Shown: in pieces, positions 31,631 through 40,720 of the stretch
Layout: each line of letters opens with the position of its first letter
Position numbering within the stretch: the first letter of the stretch is position 1
Program-made: the position numbers and the translations under genes
The notes under the pieces: model-generated
Databases searched by the model: none
Seen by the model: only the letters and a program-made list of their open reading frames with translations
Told to the model about the DNA's origin: nothing
DNA from: JBMNEH01 sp050948665
GTDB lineage: Bacteria > Bacillota > Clostridia > Christensenellales > UMGS416
Reading direction: 5' to 3'
Assembly (NCBI GenBank): GCA_050948665.1
Contig: JBMNEH010000001.1
Span: forward strand, 1,798,001-1,862,000
Length of the DNA stretch: 64,000 nt

Positions 31631-34600
31631 ATGAATTCACTTTGGCAGCGGATGCGATCCGCATTATATACAATAAATCAAAAGTCGGCTGCGTTGTGCA
31701 TCCGCTTTGTGGAGGGTTCCCGTCAGCTTTGGCAAAAATCAACGGCAGACCGTTCCGGATTTTCCCGGCGTCTGCGACGAAAAGTGAGGCACCTGATGGG
31801 AAAGCGGGATGTGAACCCGCCCGCCGCAAACAAAAAATATCCATCGGTACTGCCAATGCTTGACGCGATGGATGTATGGCCGATAGAATATCCTCTGCCC
31901 ACCGGCTTATCCCGGGATGAAGCATCGGAAGATTCCCCCTTCTTGCAAGAACCCCTGTACCGAAATCCCGGTGTCAAGGCCGCCAACCCTGAAACACAGG
32001 CAGCTTTCCCGGCTGAAGGCGTTACGGAAATCTCCGAGGAAGGAAATAACATGCCGAAAAATACGGATATTTCGGATAACCCGGAACCCGGTGACGGAAC
32101 GGAAAGAAAAGCTGCGGGCTTTTGGAGCCTGAACCCCGCCGCGTATAAGCGAACCGACAATAGAACTCCCACAGAAACGGGAGGAAAACAGCCCGGCAGA
32201 AACACGCAGCAGGAAAAAGAAAGGAACAAAGCACCGCTTCCCCGGGAGCCCATTTCCCTGCTGGAGGCACGAAAAAAAGACCGCAGTTTTTTCCTCCAGG
32301 TGATACTAATGACTGTGGCACTGCTGGCACTGCTTGTGGTCATTGTCGGTGTGGGAGGCATCGGTGTCGGCTTGGGTATCGCTCGTGCCTATGTAGCCAC
32401 CACCCCGGAATTGGATGTAACGCGGATCGAGGACCAAAGCGAGACCTCTTTGATTTATGACAAATACGGCAGGCTGTTGACTACCTATTCCGGAATGGAG
32501 AACCGCATCTGGGCTTCCTATGATGAATTGCCCCAGAATCTGCTGCATGCCATTGTATCGGTAGAGGATCGCCGTTTTTATCAGCATAACGGTATCGATC
32601 TCAAACGGATCGTAGGGGCTTTCATCAATAACTTCACCTCCGGTTCCACCCATGGGGGGTCTACCATTACACAGCAGCTGATCAAGATGAAACTGCTGAC
32701 CTCCGAACAGACCTATAAGCGTAAGCTGCAAGAGGCATATCTTGCTATGGAGCTGGAAAAGCGATATACCAAAGAGGAGATTCTTGAGGCATACCTGAAT
32801 ACCGTCTACCTGGGCGGGGTGAACTACGGTGTGAAAACCGCTGCCATGGACTATTTCGGCAAGGAGCTCAGTCAGTTGACGCTACGGGAGTGCGCCATGC
32901 TGGCTGGATTGGCCCAAAGCCCCTATACCTATAATCCTCGCACAAACTATTATATTAAGGGCACGCCGGAACTGACAAGTATGCGCACGAATGTCGTACT
33001 GAAGGCGATGTTCGAGAACGAAGCTATTTCACTGGAAGAATATGAGGCTGCTTTGGCGGAAGAGGTTTATATCCTCCCGGAATCTTCCAACAACCGCGTG
33101 ACAGAAATGCCCTACTTCATCGAATATGCCATGCGGAATGTCATTGACCATCTCCTGCGTTATCGGGGGCTGGAGGATAACGACACAAACCGCAGCCTGA
33201 TCGAACGGGAGTTGCGTACCAGCGGTTATAAAATCACCCTTACTCTGGACGCTGAGATCCAGCGGGCGGCGGAACAGGCCGTGTATAATTATGATTCCTA
33301 CCCTGCCATGGCAGACAGCGCCGACGCTACACTGACCCTGCAGAATAAGGACGGTACAAGCTATACAATAGACGAACCCCAAGCCTCTGTAACCGTAGTG
33401 GACTACAGCACAGGCCAGCTGACAGCCATGGTGGGCGGCCGTTACTCCCCCTATGTGATGAAAGCGGCAAACCGTGCCTGGCAAACCCACATGCCCGTGG
33501 GTTCTTCCATAAAACCCCTTGCCGTCTACGCTCCGGCGATAGAGAAAGGATTGTCCCCCGGTTCCATCATCTACAATGTACCCGCGGCCGTAACAGGCTG
33601 GGGGACGACAAGGGGCTACCCAAACAACTACGGCGGCGGCAGTTATACCGGACCCACCACGCTGCGGACAGGTATCAACCGCTCTCTGAACATCGTTTCC
33701 GCCAGGCTCTTGATGGATTATGTCGGAGTAAAGCCCTCTGCGGAATATCTTGCCGCAATGGGTATAGATTCCGATGCCGTAAATGCAGACGGCCCCGGGC
33801 TTGCCTTGGGTACTTCCGGTATCTCCACGCTGGAGTTGGCGACAGCCTACGGCACCTTCCCTAACATGGGTGTATATAAGGAAACCGTAGCCTTTACCAC
33901 TGTATATGACGCAACTGGAAACCTGGTCATCAACTCCTCCCAGACACAAATAATCCGCACCGTATTCAAGAAGAGTACTGCCTGGCTGATGAACGATATG
34001 CTGGTGGATGCCGTCATCAACGGCGGAGGGACCCGGGCAAAAGTGGAGGGGATCACCACCGCCGGAAAAACCGGTACGAACTCAGACGCCCGGGGTGTAA
34101 CCTTTGCCGGATATACCCCCTATTTCAGCTGCGCCGTGTGGATCGGACATGACAACTACAAAGCGTTGTATCCCGGCGCGCAGGGCGGACGGGAAGCAGC
34201 TCCTCTGTTCAAGGCAGTTATGGATGCGATCCATCAGCTGAAAGGGTATACCGATAAACCCATCAACATTCTTGACCCGTCAGTTCTGGGGCTGAGAAAG
34301 GTAACCCTTTGCGGAGTCTCCGGGAAAATCGCCACGGAGCTTTGCGAGCATGACGCGCTTGGCTATGGAACACATATCGATTGGGTACCCCCGGATTTCC
34401 CCATGACAGATGTATGCGATTATCATGTTGAGGCGAAGTACTGTGCTGTCAGCGGTTATCTTGCCGGGGCTTACTGCCCGAAGGATATGATTGAAGCGCG
34501 CGGAATGGTGATTGTACCCGAAGACAGCGTTGTTGCCTCCTTCCCGGAAAGCGTACTCACCCAATATCTCCCCGGAGCTCTTGTAAGCATGGCGCCCCCT

Positions 34601-34939
34601 GACTTAACTTATGATCCTACCGGCGCATTGCGGGAAACATATGCAGAGTTGGTTTGTCCCTTCCATACAAAAGAATGGGCTGAGAACCGGGATGAGTGGG
34701 AGGACCTGAAAGAGCTTGCCTTAAGCCTGCGGCTACGTGTCATGAATCGTGCAGCGCAGATAGAGGACTTGGACGCTGCCGCTGCGCAGGTACTATATGA
34801 CGCGGTAGCTGTCCTGGACGCCGCGTTAGCCGATGAAACCTATAACCTTGAAACCCTTCAAGAGGCTAAAAACGCCCTGGAAACCGCCTACTACAATGCG
34901 CCTACCCGGGATGAACTGGAGTTGGATAATACGCCTTAA
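31631..34939 (+). CDS. class A penicillin-binding protein with long cytoplasmic N-terminus
   Basis: Bifunctional peptidoglycan synthase of 1102 residues. A cytoplasmic N-terminus of about 220 residues, rich in Pro, Glu, Asn and Lys, precedes one membrane helix (about 222-248, VALLALLVVIVGVGGIGVGL). The GT51 glycosyltransferase domain has SVEDRRFYQHNGID (about 310, catalytic Glu), GGSTITQQL and the RKLQEAYLAMELE region. The transpeptidase domain has SSIKP (active Ser about 625), SLN in INRSLNIVSA and KTGT (about 812). The last 270 residues hold a Cys-containing extension and a helical tail. GGAGG five bases before the start. Class A PBPs are commonly 650-950 residues, so this is long. Confidence 0.95.
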   Translation: MNSLWQRMRSALYTINQKSAALCIRFVEGSRQLWQKSTADRSGFSRRLRRKVRHLMGKRDVNPPAANKKYPSVLPMLDAMDVWPIEYPLPTGLSRDEASEDSPFLQEPLYRNPGVKAANPETQAAFPAEGVTEISEEGNNMPKNTDISDNPEPGDGTERKAAGFWSLNPAAYKRTDNRTPTETGGKQPGRNTQQEKERNKAPLPREPISLLEARKKDRSFFLQVILMTVALLALLVVIVGVGGIGVGLGIARAYVATTPELDVTRIEDQSETSLIYDKYGRLLTTYSGMENRIWASYDELPQNLLHAIVSVEDRRFYQHNGIDLKRIVGAFINNFTSGSTHGGSTITQQLIKMKLLTSEQTYKRKLQEAYLAMELEKRYTKEEILEAYLNTVYLGGVNYGVKTAAMDYFGKELSQLTLRECAMLAGLAQSPYTYNPRTNYYIKGTPELTSMRTNVVLKAMFENEAISLEEYEAALAEEVYILPESSNNRVTEMPYFIEYAMRNVIDHLLRYRGLEDNDTNRSLIERELRTSGYKITLTLDAEIQRAAEQAVYNYDSYPAMADSADATLTLQNKDGTSYTIDEPQASVTVVDYSTGQLTAMVGGRYSPYVMKAANRAWQTHMPVGSSIKPLAVYAPAIEKGLSPGSIIYNVPAAVTGWGTTRGYPNNYGGGSYTGPTTLRTGINRSLNIVSARLLMDYVGVKPSAEYLAAMGIDSDAVNADGPGLALGTSGISTLELATAYGTFPNMGVYKETVAFTTVYDATGNLVINSSQTQIIRTVFKKSTAWLMNDMLVDAVINGGGTRAKVEGITTAGKTGTNSDARGVTFAGYTPYFSCAVWIGHDNYKALYPGAQGGREAAPLFKAVMDAIHQLKGYTDKPINILDPSVLGLRKVTLCGVSGKIATELCEHDALGYGTHIDWVPPDFPMTDVCDYHVEAKYCAVSGYLAGAYCPKDMIEARGMVIVPEDSVVASFPESVLTQYLPGALVSMAPPDLTYDPTGALRETYAELVCPFHTKEWAENRDEWEDLKELALSLRLRVMNRAAQIEDLDAAAAQVLYDAVAVLDAALADETYNLETLQEAKNALETAYYNAPTRDELELDNTP

Positions 34940-34943
34940 ACAA

Positions 34944-34979
34944 ACGCCTCCTGCATCTGCAGGGGGCATCTTCTTTCAT
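34944..34979. terminator. hairpin between PBP and CNNM genes
   Basis: GCCTCCTGCA / TGCAGGGGGC arms (one G-T pair) with T-rich sequence on both sides (ATCTTCTTTC on plus, GTTTGTTT on minus). Serves two convergent genes. Confidence 0.6.
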
Positions 34980-34993
34980 GACGAAGAATGCGA

Positions 34994-36256
34994 TCAGGCG
35001 TCCTGTTCATCGGCTTCCGTCTCCAGCTCCTTTGCGATTCTGACAAGATTAATATGGGTCTGGTCGGCGTCCAGTATGGAAACATCCAGTCCCTCCATCC
35101 GCAGAATCTCACCGGGTGCAGGTATTCGCCCGGTCTCATTTAAAATCCATCCGTTTACGGTAGAAATATCTTCCGCTTCATCGGTCGGCTCCAGAGAAAA
35201 CAAAGCCAACACATCGTCCAAATCGGCGTTGCCCGGAACGATATAGGAACCATCGGCATCCGATTGATATTGCTCCTCTATTTGGTCATACTCATCCCAA
35301 ATCTCACCCACCAACTCTTCCAGAATATCTTCAAGGGTAAGTATGCCGGCAGTACCTCCAAACTCATCCACCACCACCGCCATATGGCTCTGCGTTTGCT
35401 GCAGTTGACGCATCAGAACGGATATAGGTGTGGACTCTACCACAAAGGGCAGTTCTTTAATATAATCTTTCAGCGATGTGTTTTCTACATCCCGAGCAAA
35501 GAAGTCCTTCTGTAAAACGACACCGATAATATGATCTACGCTTTCCCTATATACCGGTAACCGGGAGTAACCGCTGTCCCGGAAGGTATTCACAACTGTC
35601 TCCATGTCCTCGATATCTTCAACCGCGACAATATCCACACGGGGAGTTAAAATGTCGGAAGCGGAAAGATCCCGGAACTCAATCGCAGCATGAATCAGTT
35701 CCGACTCCTGGGCGTCGATTCCCCCCTCCTGCTCAACCTCATCTACCATGGTTTTCAATTCATCCTCGATATAAACAGACTCCTCCTTATCCCTGAACAG
35801 CCTTAACACCATCTTCTTAATACCGGTGAGCAGGAAATTCAACGGTGTTGCAGCTATAAGCAACACCCGAAGAATCGGTGTGGAGCGTATGGCAAACCTT
35901 TCGGGACGGGCCTGCGCTATACTTTTAGGTATGATTTCTCCGAAAATCAAAATGATGACTATCATGAATATCGTTGACCAAGTGATGGCATTCCGCGTGA
36001 TAAGCTGCGCAAACAGCACGGTTGCTAAAGAAGCTGCCGCGATATTCACGATCGTGTTGCCGATAAGAATAGTAGAAATAACCTTATCATAATCCTGTAT
36101 CAACGCAAGGGCGCGCCGGGCGCCTTTATTGCCGTTTCCGACCATAGTTTTCAACCGAAGTTGATTCATGCTGGAGAATGCGGTTTCCGACGCGGAAAAA
36201 TACCCGCTGACAAATACCAGCAAGACAATTCCTGCGCTCAGTAGAAAAGTATCCAT
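34994..36256 (-). CDS. CNNM/CorC-family (hemolysin-related) membrane protein
   Basis: 420-residue protein with a CNNM (DUF21) membrane domain (about 1-185, GYFSASETAFSSMN and IILIFGEIIPKSIA), a CBS-domain pair (about 200-320, LTPRVDIVAVE and VVVDEFGGTAGILTLEDILEELVG, quoted here by VVVDEFGGTAGIL) and a C-terminal CorC/HlyC domain (about 335-410, TVNGWILNETGRIPAPGE). Proteins of this architecture are implicated in magnesium or cobalt extrusion. No strong binding site is seen before the ATG at 36256. Converges on the PBP gene. Confidence 0.93.
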   Translation of the reverse strand: MDTFLLSAGIVLLVFVSGYFSASETAFSSMNQLRLKTMVGNGNKGARRALALIQDYDKVISTILIGNTIVNIAAASLATVLFAQLITRNAITWSTIFMIVIILIFGEIIPKSIAQARPERFAIRSTPILRVLLIAATPLNFLLTGIKKMVLRLFRDKEESVYIEDELKTMVDEVEQEGGIDAQESELIHAAIEFRDLSASDILTPRVDIVAVEDIEDMETVVNTFRDSGYSRLPVYRESVDHIIGVVLQKDFFARDVENTSLKDYIKELPFVVESTPISVLMRQLQQTQSHMAVVVDEFGGTAGILTLEDILEELVGEIWDEYDQIEEQYQSDADGSYIVPGNADLDDVLALFSLEPTDEAEDISTVNGWILNETGRIPAPGEILRMEGLDVSILDADQTHINLVRIAKELETEADEQDA

Positions 36257-36296
36257 AAGGTGTAAGCGTGACCTCTTTCTTCTATTATTTGCAACA

Positions 36297-36343
36297 TAAA
36301 AGCCGCCCTAACTTTACCCGCCGGCAAAGCATAGGGTGGCTTT
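36297..36343 (-). terminator. terminator downstream of pepF
   Basis: AAAGCCGCCCTA / TAGGGTGGCTTT arms (one G-T pair) with a 21-base loop; on the minus strand followed by TTTTATG. It lies 127 bases after the pepF stop and just upstream of the CNNM gene. Confidence 0.6.
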
Positions 36344-36469
36344 CCATATACAATTCAGTTCGTCGGGGAGGTTCCTCCACAGCGGCAGATCCTTTCCGGG
36401 AATTCTCTGAATTCGCCTGTGATGAGTATTATACACCCCGTGAAGAAACTTTGCAACAGGGAATTCCGT

Positions 36470-38263
36470 TTATGCTATCAATGCTTCCATCTGGGTGACC
36501 AGTTCTCCGAACAACCGGAGAGCCTCCCTCACGGTATCGGGTTGTTCCAAGTCCACCCCCGTCTTTTTCAAAATAGCAAGGGGATCATCACTGCCGCCGG
36601 CAGACAGGAAGGCATGCATCTTCTCACGCCCGGAAGCGTCTTTCAGAACCATACGCGAGAAAGAGATTGCCGTGGCAAATCCGGTAGCATACTTGTACAC
36701 ATAGAAACTGCGGTAGAAATGAGGAACACGTGCCCATTCCATGGATATCTCCTCATCCAATACCATTTCCGGACCATAATAAAGGGCATTCAGTTCCCGG
36801 TAAATGGTCTTGTAATCCTCCACGGTCAAGGCCTCCCCCGCCTGCGTTCTTTCATGCACAATCTTTTCAAACTCCGCAAACATAACCTGGCGGAACATGG
36901 TTCCTCGGAACTGTTCCAGAAAGTAATTCAGCAGACGCTTCTTCTTCCCCGCATCCTCGGTGGTCTTCAGCAAATAGTCCATCATCAGCGCTTCATTTGA
37001 AGTGGATGCCACCTCCGCCAACAGCAAGGGATACGCGGCATCCTGGTAGGTCTGAGCGTGATCCGAGTACCAACTGTGCATGGAATGCCCCAGCTCGTGA
37101 GCCAAGGTAAAGGCTGAATCCACAGTATCACTCCAATTCAACAGTACATAGGGATGCACGCCCCATATGCCCCAGGAATACGCGCCGGAGGTTTTTCCCT
37201 TATTCTCATACACGTCCATCCAACCGGCATCCATACCGGATTGCATTATCTTCACATATTCCTCCCCCATGGGAGCAAGGGCTTCCGCAACTAAAGCTTT
37301 TGCTTCCGGATACGTAATTTTCATTTCCACATCCGGCACGATCGGCACATAAATATCATACATATGCAACTCGTCTACATCCAGAGCCTTCTTCCTCAGC
37401 GCCATATACCTGTGCATATCCGGCAGTGCGTCGTGAACCGCTTCAATAAGATTATTGTAAACCAGCGGAGTAACCTTATCCGGAAACAACGCCATCTCCA
37501 GCGCCGAATCGTAATGACGGGCAAACGCCATGAAGTTATCTCCCTTGATGTTGGCGGAATAGATTTCCGAAAGAGTATTCTGCACGCCGATATAGGCGGC
37601 ATATAGTCTTGTATATGCCTCCCGACGCACTTCCCGGTTCGGATTCTCCAGCAGCTCGATATACCTGCCATGGGTCAGCTCCACATCTCCCACACCGGGC
37701 ACATGTACCGTACCGTACTTCATATCTACATCGTTCAGCATAGTAAAGATTTCATGGGGACCCTGCGCTACCTCCGCCGCGCGTGCCAACAGCATCTCGC
37801 CCTTCTCATCCAACGTATGAGCCCGCAGGTGTGTGATCGTGGAAATATACCTCCGATATTCTGTAAGGGCCGGAAATACCCGGTACCAACTCTCCAGCGT
37901 ATCTTCTGACAGGCTTAGCAACGAGGGCGCTACGAATGCGGTGTTCTCCTCCAGTGTCACCAGAAGTTTCATTGCGCGGCCGGCGGCGGATTGATAAGTT
38001 GGGTTGGCATTGTCCTCGTCCCGACGCATACGCGCATACACAAAAAGTTTCTCCACGATATACTGTGCCGACATAATAGCCTTTGCCGCGATATACAAAT
38101 CCTCCGGGCTGCGGGTCAGCGTGTCTTTATACTTCCGCAAACTCTCTACTTCCGCTTTCCCTTTCAGAAAATCCTCCTCCCATTCTGTATCCGAAGGATA
38201 GATATCTTCCAGCTTCCACATATATGCGGGGTTCATTTCACTCCGATTTTTTAACTCCTTCAT
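36470..38263 (-). CDS. pepF: oligoendopeptidase F
   Basis: Zinc metallopeptidase of family M3B that cuts short peptides in the cytoplasm. The 597-residue protein has the zinc motif HELGHSMHSWYS at about 385-396 (His-Glu-x-x-His) and the third ligand in LLAEVASTSNEALM. N-terminal MNPAYMWKLEDIYPSDTEWE is typical of PepF. The start at 38263 has AGGAGG five bases upstream, and a promoter lies between it and the next upstream ATG. Length normal. Confidence 0.96.
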   Translation of the reverse strand: MKELKNRSEMNPAYMWKLEDIYPSDTEWEEDFLKGKAEVESLRKYKDTLTRSPEDLYIAAKAIMSAQYIVEKLFVYARMRRDEDNANPTYQSAAGRAMKLLVTLEENTAFVAPSLLSLSEDTLESWYRVFPALTEYRRYISTITHLRAHTLDEKGEMLLARAAEVAQGPHEIFTMLNDVDMKYGTVHVPGVGDVELTHGRYIELLENPNREVRREAYTRLYAAYIGVQNTLSEIYSANIKGDNFMAFARHYDSALEMALFPDKVTPLVYNNLIEAVHDALPDMHRYMALRKKALDVDELHMYDIYVPIVPDVEMKITYPEAKALVAEALAPMGEEYVKIMQSGMDAGWMDVYENKGKTSGAYSWGIWGVHPYVLLNWSDTVDSAFTLAHELGHSMHSWYSDHAQTYQDAAYPLLLAEVASTSNEALMMDYLLKTTEDAGKKKRLLNYFLEQFRGTMFRQVMFAEFEKIVHERTQAGEALTVEDYKTIYRELNALYYGPEMVLDEEISMEWARVPHFYRSFYVYKYATGFATAISFSRMVLKDASGREKMHAFLSAGGSDDPLAILKKTGVDLEQPDTVREALRLFGELVTQMEALIA

Positions 38264-38285
38264 AAGCGCCTCCTGTTCTCGGTTC

Positions 38286-38314
38286 AACATAGCAGAAACC
38301 TGCAAAAATCGCAA
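38286..38314 (-). promoter_or_regulatory. promoter for pepF
   Basis: Minus-strand TTGCGA and TATGTT with a 17-base spacer; predicted start just upstream of the pepF binding site. Confidence 0.65.
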
Positions 38315-38330
38315 CGGGCACAACCCATCT

Positions 38331-38355
38331 AAAAACGGCCTCCTCTCAAAGGCCG
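38331..38355 (-). terminator. terminator of the membrane protein-Usp-MFS operon
   Basis: CGGCCT/AGGCCG stem with an eight-base loop followed on the minus strand by GTTTTTAG, 15 bases after the MFS stop. Confidence 0.65.
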
Positions 38356-38369
38356 CAACCGAAATCTGA

Positions 38370-39773
38370 TTATTTTTCTTCCTTCGCAGCCAGGTTCGCC
38401 TTCACAAAGGGGGATTCATCCTGCTCCGGCAAGTGGGACACCATGGGGCCAATCAATACCATGCATGCAGCAGTCCGCAGAAGATTTCCTGCAAAAAACA
38501 CCAGCTTATAATGATCGATGATCAGGCTGCCGATAGTGAAGCTGAAGCCGGACAGGCTTTGCAGTATACTCCCCCCAAGGAAAGAACCGATGGATGACCC
38601 CATAAGAGCCGTAATTACCGAGTAGGTAGCGACGTAGAACGAGCGGTTGACCGAAGGTGTTGCCGCCAGCAGCAGTTGTCCGGAAGCAATATTGACGCCC
38701 CCTGCCACTAAGTTGGTAAATATCGCAATGAAGACATAGGGCCATATCTGTGTGGGCGAAAGGAGAAACCACCAAAGGTGACCGAATCCTAAAAGGCCGA
38801 TACTCCATAACAACACCCACCGGGGCCCTTTTCTATCCAGCAATTCTCCCCATTTTTGATTGCCGACAATCAGAGCAATGCTCCCGATCACCGTACCCGC
38901 AATCGTCAGTGTCGTCAGTGAAAAGCCGAGCGTACCGGTTATATAGCGGGAGGTAAACCCGCCCCACAAGTTGGAGGTGAAGTTCCAGACAGTCCAGAAA
39001 GTCACAAACCACATAAAGCTTTTATCTCGAAGAGCGTGTCTGAATTGATGAAAGAAGTTCTCTTTTTTCGGTAGCGGCGGCAGTGGTGGATCGCTGACAA
39101 AAAGAAAAGTAATCAAGTCCGCGACACCGAAGAGGGCAGTTATACAAAATATAAGTGTATAACCGAGCATCAGGCTTTCGGCAGGGATATTGTCAAGAAT
39201 GAGGCTGATAATCAATGCCGAAACCATGGATGCCGCGGTACAGATGGAAGAGCGCAGAGATATGTACCTTCCCCGTATAGCGATGGGCACCAAATCACCC
39301 ATGTAGGTCTGGAAGCATATATTTACAAAGCTACTCGACATGGAAGAAAGCAGAATTAATGTGATAATGGTCCATATCCGGGCATCATATGCGGAGGCAG
39401 GGATTACCCAGGGTACGATCCCGATGGGTATCCACAGTGCTCGCTGAAACAGGCCCAGTCCTACCATGAGAAAACGTCTTTTATGCGTCTTTTCCAGCAG
39501 CCAGGCGGCAACGAATTGCATCAGATTCCCCAAAATAGGAACCGCGGCTAGCAACCCGTAATGGAAATCGCTTACACCCAGCAAGTTCGTAAAACCCACA
39601 TACGCCGCGCCTCCGGACGCCGCAACAAAAACCATCCCCAGCGATCCGGCAAGTATGATAAGGTTAAGGTCCTTCTGCAGCCTGTCGCTGAGGTTGTGGG
39701 ATGTATACAAACTTTTTAAAGGCCTAGGAATATCATGTCGGCTGTATTTTCGGAATCTGAATCCCAATCCCAT
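38370..39773 (-). CDS. MFS transporter
   Basis: 467-residue major facilitator protein with about twelve hydrophobic helices; loop motifs include YISLRSSICTAASMVSAL and a central cytoplasmic loop with DPPLPPLPKKENFFHQFRHA. The ATG at 39773 is eight bases after GGAGG; a GTG at 39788 overlaps the Usp stop and is less likely. Substrate unknown. It is the last gene of a unit with a small membrane protein and a universal stress protein. Confidence 0.88.
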   Translation of the reverse strand: MGLGFRFRKYSRHDIPRPLKSLYTSHNLSDRLQKDLNLIILAGSLGMVFVAASGGAAYVGFTNLLGVSDFHYGLLAAVPILGNLMQFVAAWLLEKTHKRRFLMVGLGLFQRALWIPIGIVPWVIPASAYDARIWTIITLILLSSMSSSFVNICFQTYMGDLVPIAIRGRYISLRSSICTAASMVSALIISLILDNIPAESLMLGYTLIFCITALFGVADLITFLFVSDPPLPPLPKKENFFHQFRHALRDKSFMWFVTFWTVWNFTSNLWGGFTSRYITGTLGFSLTTLTIAGTVIGSIALIVGNQKWGELLDRKGPRWVLLWSIGLLGFGHLWWFLLSPTQIWPYVFIAIFTNLVAGGVNIASGQLLLAATPSVNRSFYVATYSVITALMGSSIGSFLGGSILQSLSGFSFTIGSLIIDHYKLVFFAGNLLRTAACMVLIGPMVSHLPEQDESPFVKANLAAKEEK

Positions 39774-39787
39774 TTGTCCATCCTCCA

Positions 39788-40186
39788 CTATTCATCGGGA
39801 ATAATCTGAAATATAACGCCGGGCAACTGAACACGAATTTCTTGTATCAAACTATGTACCCCCTTCCCGTCTCGGGACGCACCCATCACCATATGGGATA
39901 CCCCATTATCACGGGCAAAGGTCACAAGGGATTGCATCACCTGGTCGCTACGCAGCACCTGCATCTTTGCGTTCACAGCAGAAGACAGGGCGAAAAGCAC
40001 ATCCAAGGCTTCACCCTCATCAAGATTTCCCAGAAAAGTTTCCCTCTCCCGTGCCACATGGACCACGGTTAGGGGAAGTTCATGTTTTTTCGCCAGCGTA
40101 TCGCCGGCACGTATCAATCTTTCACAAGAGCGCTGTATCGTGACGCAAACCATCACCATACCCTCACGCTGGGTTCGTTCAGACAT
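39788..40186 (-). CDS. universal stress protein (UspA-like)
   Basis: 132-residue Usp-fold protein. It has the start VMVCVTIQRSCERLIRAGDTLA, the middle LTVVHVARE, and the end HMVMGASRDGKGVHSLIQEI, which resembles the Usp nucleotide motif (G-x-x-x-x-G) and the Usp module of KdpD. The start at 40186 overlaps the upstream stop as TAATG. It may sense a nucleotide and modulate the adjacent transporter, but this is inference. Confidence 0.82.
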   Translation of the reverse strand: MSERTQREGMVMVCVTIQRSCERLIRAGDTLAKKHELPLTVVHVARERETFLGNLDEGEALDVLFALSSAVNAKMQVLRSDQVMQSLVTFARDNGVSHMVMGASRDGKGVHSLIQEIRVQLPGVIFQIIPDE

Positions 40187-40644
40187 TATAAAATCGCCTT
40201 TATATATTTATCGAATAGTGAGACGCAAATCTCCTGTCCTTCCGAAAAATGTGGCCGTCCTTTGTAGGCATCGAAATACAGCAGCCGCGGCGCGGCGTCT
40301 ACCGAAGCGTCCGGCTCCCGGATATAAACCGCATAAAACTTCAGGCCGTTCTGCGTGGATACCTCGGTATCCACATACTCTATTTTCCCGCATACCTTTC
40401 TTCCCCTGGACTGGAGCAAATCCCGAAGAAAGCTCCGGTACTGTGTCAGAGCAAGACCGTATGTGCCCCATAAAAACACGGACACCAGCGCGAGCAGGAT
40501 ACTGGCTATATAACCAAACCATGCAATCCGCAACACACAACTGACCGTGACCGCCGCCAACAGCAACGCGACCAGACAAACATAAACGAACGTAAACCGG
40601 GCAACTCTTCGTTCGATCTCTTTCAGATCTTCCGTACAGTACAT
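40186..40644 (-). CDS. small two-helix membrane protein of unknown function
   Basis: 152 residues. An N-terminal helical stretch with YCTEDLKEIERRVARF, two membrane helices (about 17-37, VCLVALLLAAVTVSCVL, and 40-60, GYIASILLALVSVFLWG), then a cytoplasmic beta-rich tail of about 85 residues with KIEYVDTEVSTQNGLKFYAVY and GQEICVSLFDKYIKAI. No family recognised. The start at 40644 has GGGGG six bases upstream and lies just behind a good promoter; two upstream ATGs fall in or before the promoter. First gene of the unit with Usp and MFS. Confidence 0.75.
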   Translation of the reverse strand: MYCTEDLKEIERRVARFTFVYVCLVALLLAAVTVSCVLRIAWFGYIASILLALVSVFLWGTYGLALTQYRSFLRDLLQSRGRKVCGKIEYVDTEVSTQNGLKFYAVYIREPDASVDAAPRLLYFDAYKGRPHFSEGQEICVSLFDKYIKAIL

Positions 40645-40666
40645 TGGCAACCCCCGTTCCGTCTTC

Positions 40667-40695
40667 ATTATATCCCATACTGTCGTCTCCCGCAA
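40667..40695 (-). promoter_or_regulatory. promoter for the small membrane protein-Usp-MFS operon
   Basis: Minus-strand TTGCGG and TATAAT with a 17-base spacer; start point about 16 bases before the ATG at 40644. Confidence 0.7.
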
Positions 40696-40720
40696 GAGCG
40701 GTCCATCCGCCGACATTACG

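Noticed and set aside
33029..33949. 306-residue open frame antisense to the PBP gene
   Set aside because: Lies wholly opposite the transpeptidase domain, Cys- and Gly-rich, no binding site or recognisable domain.
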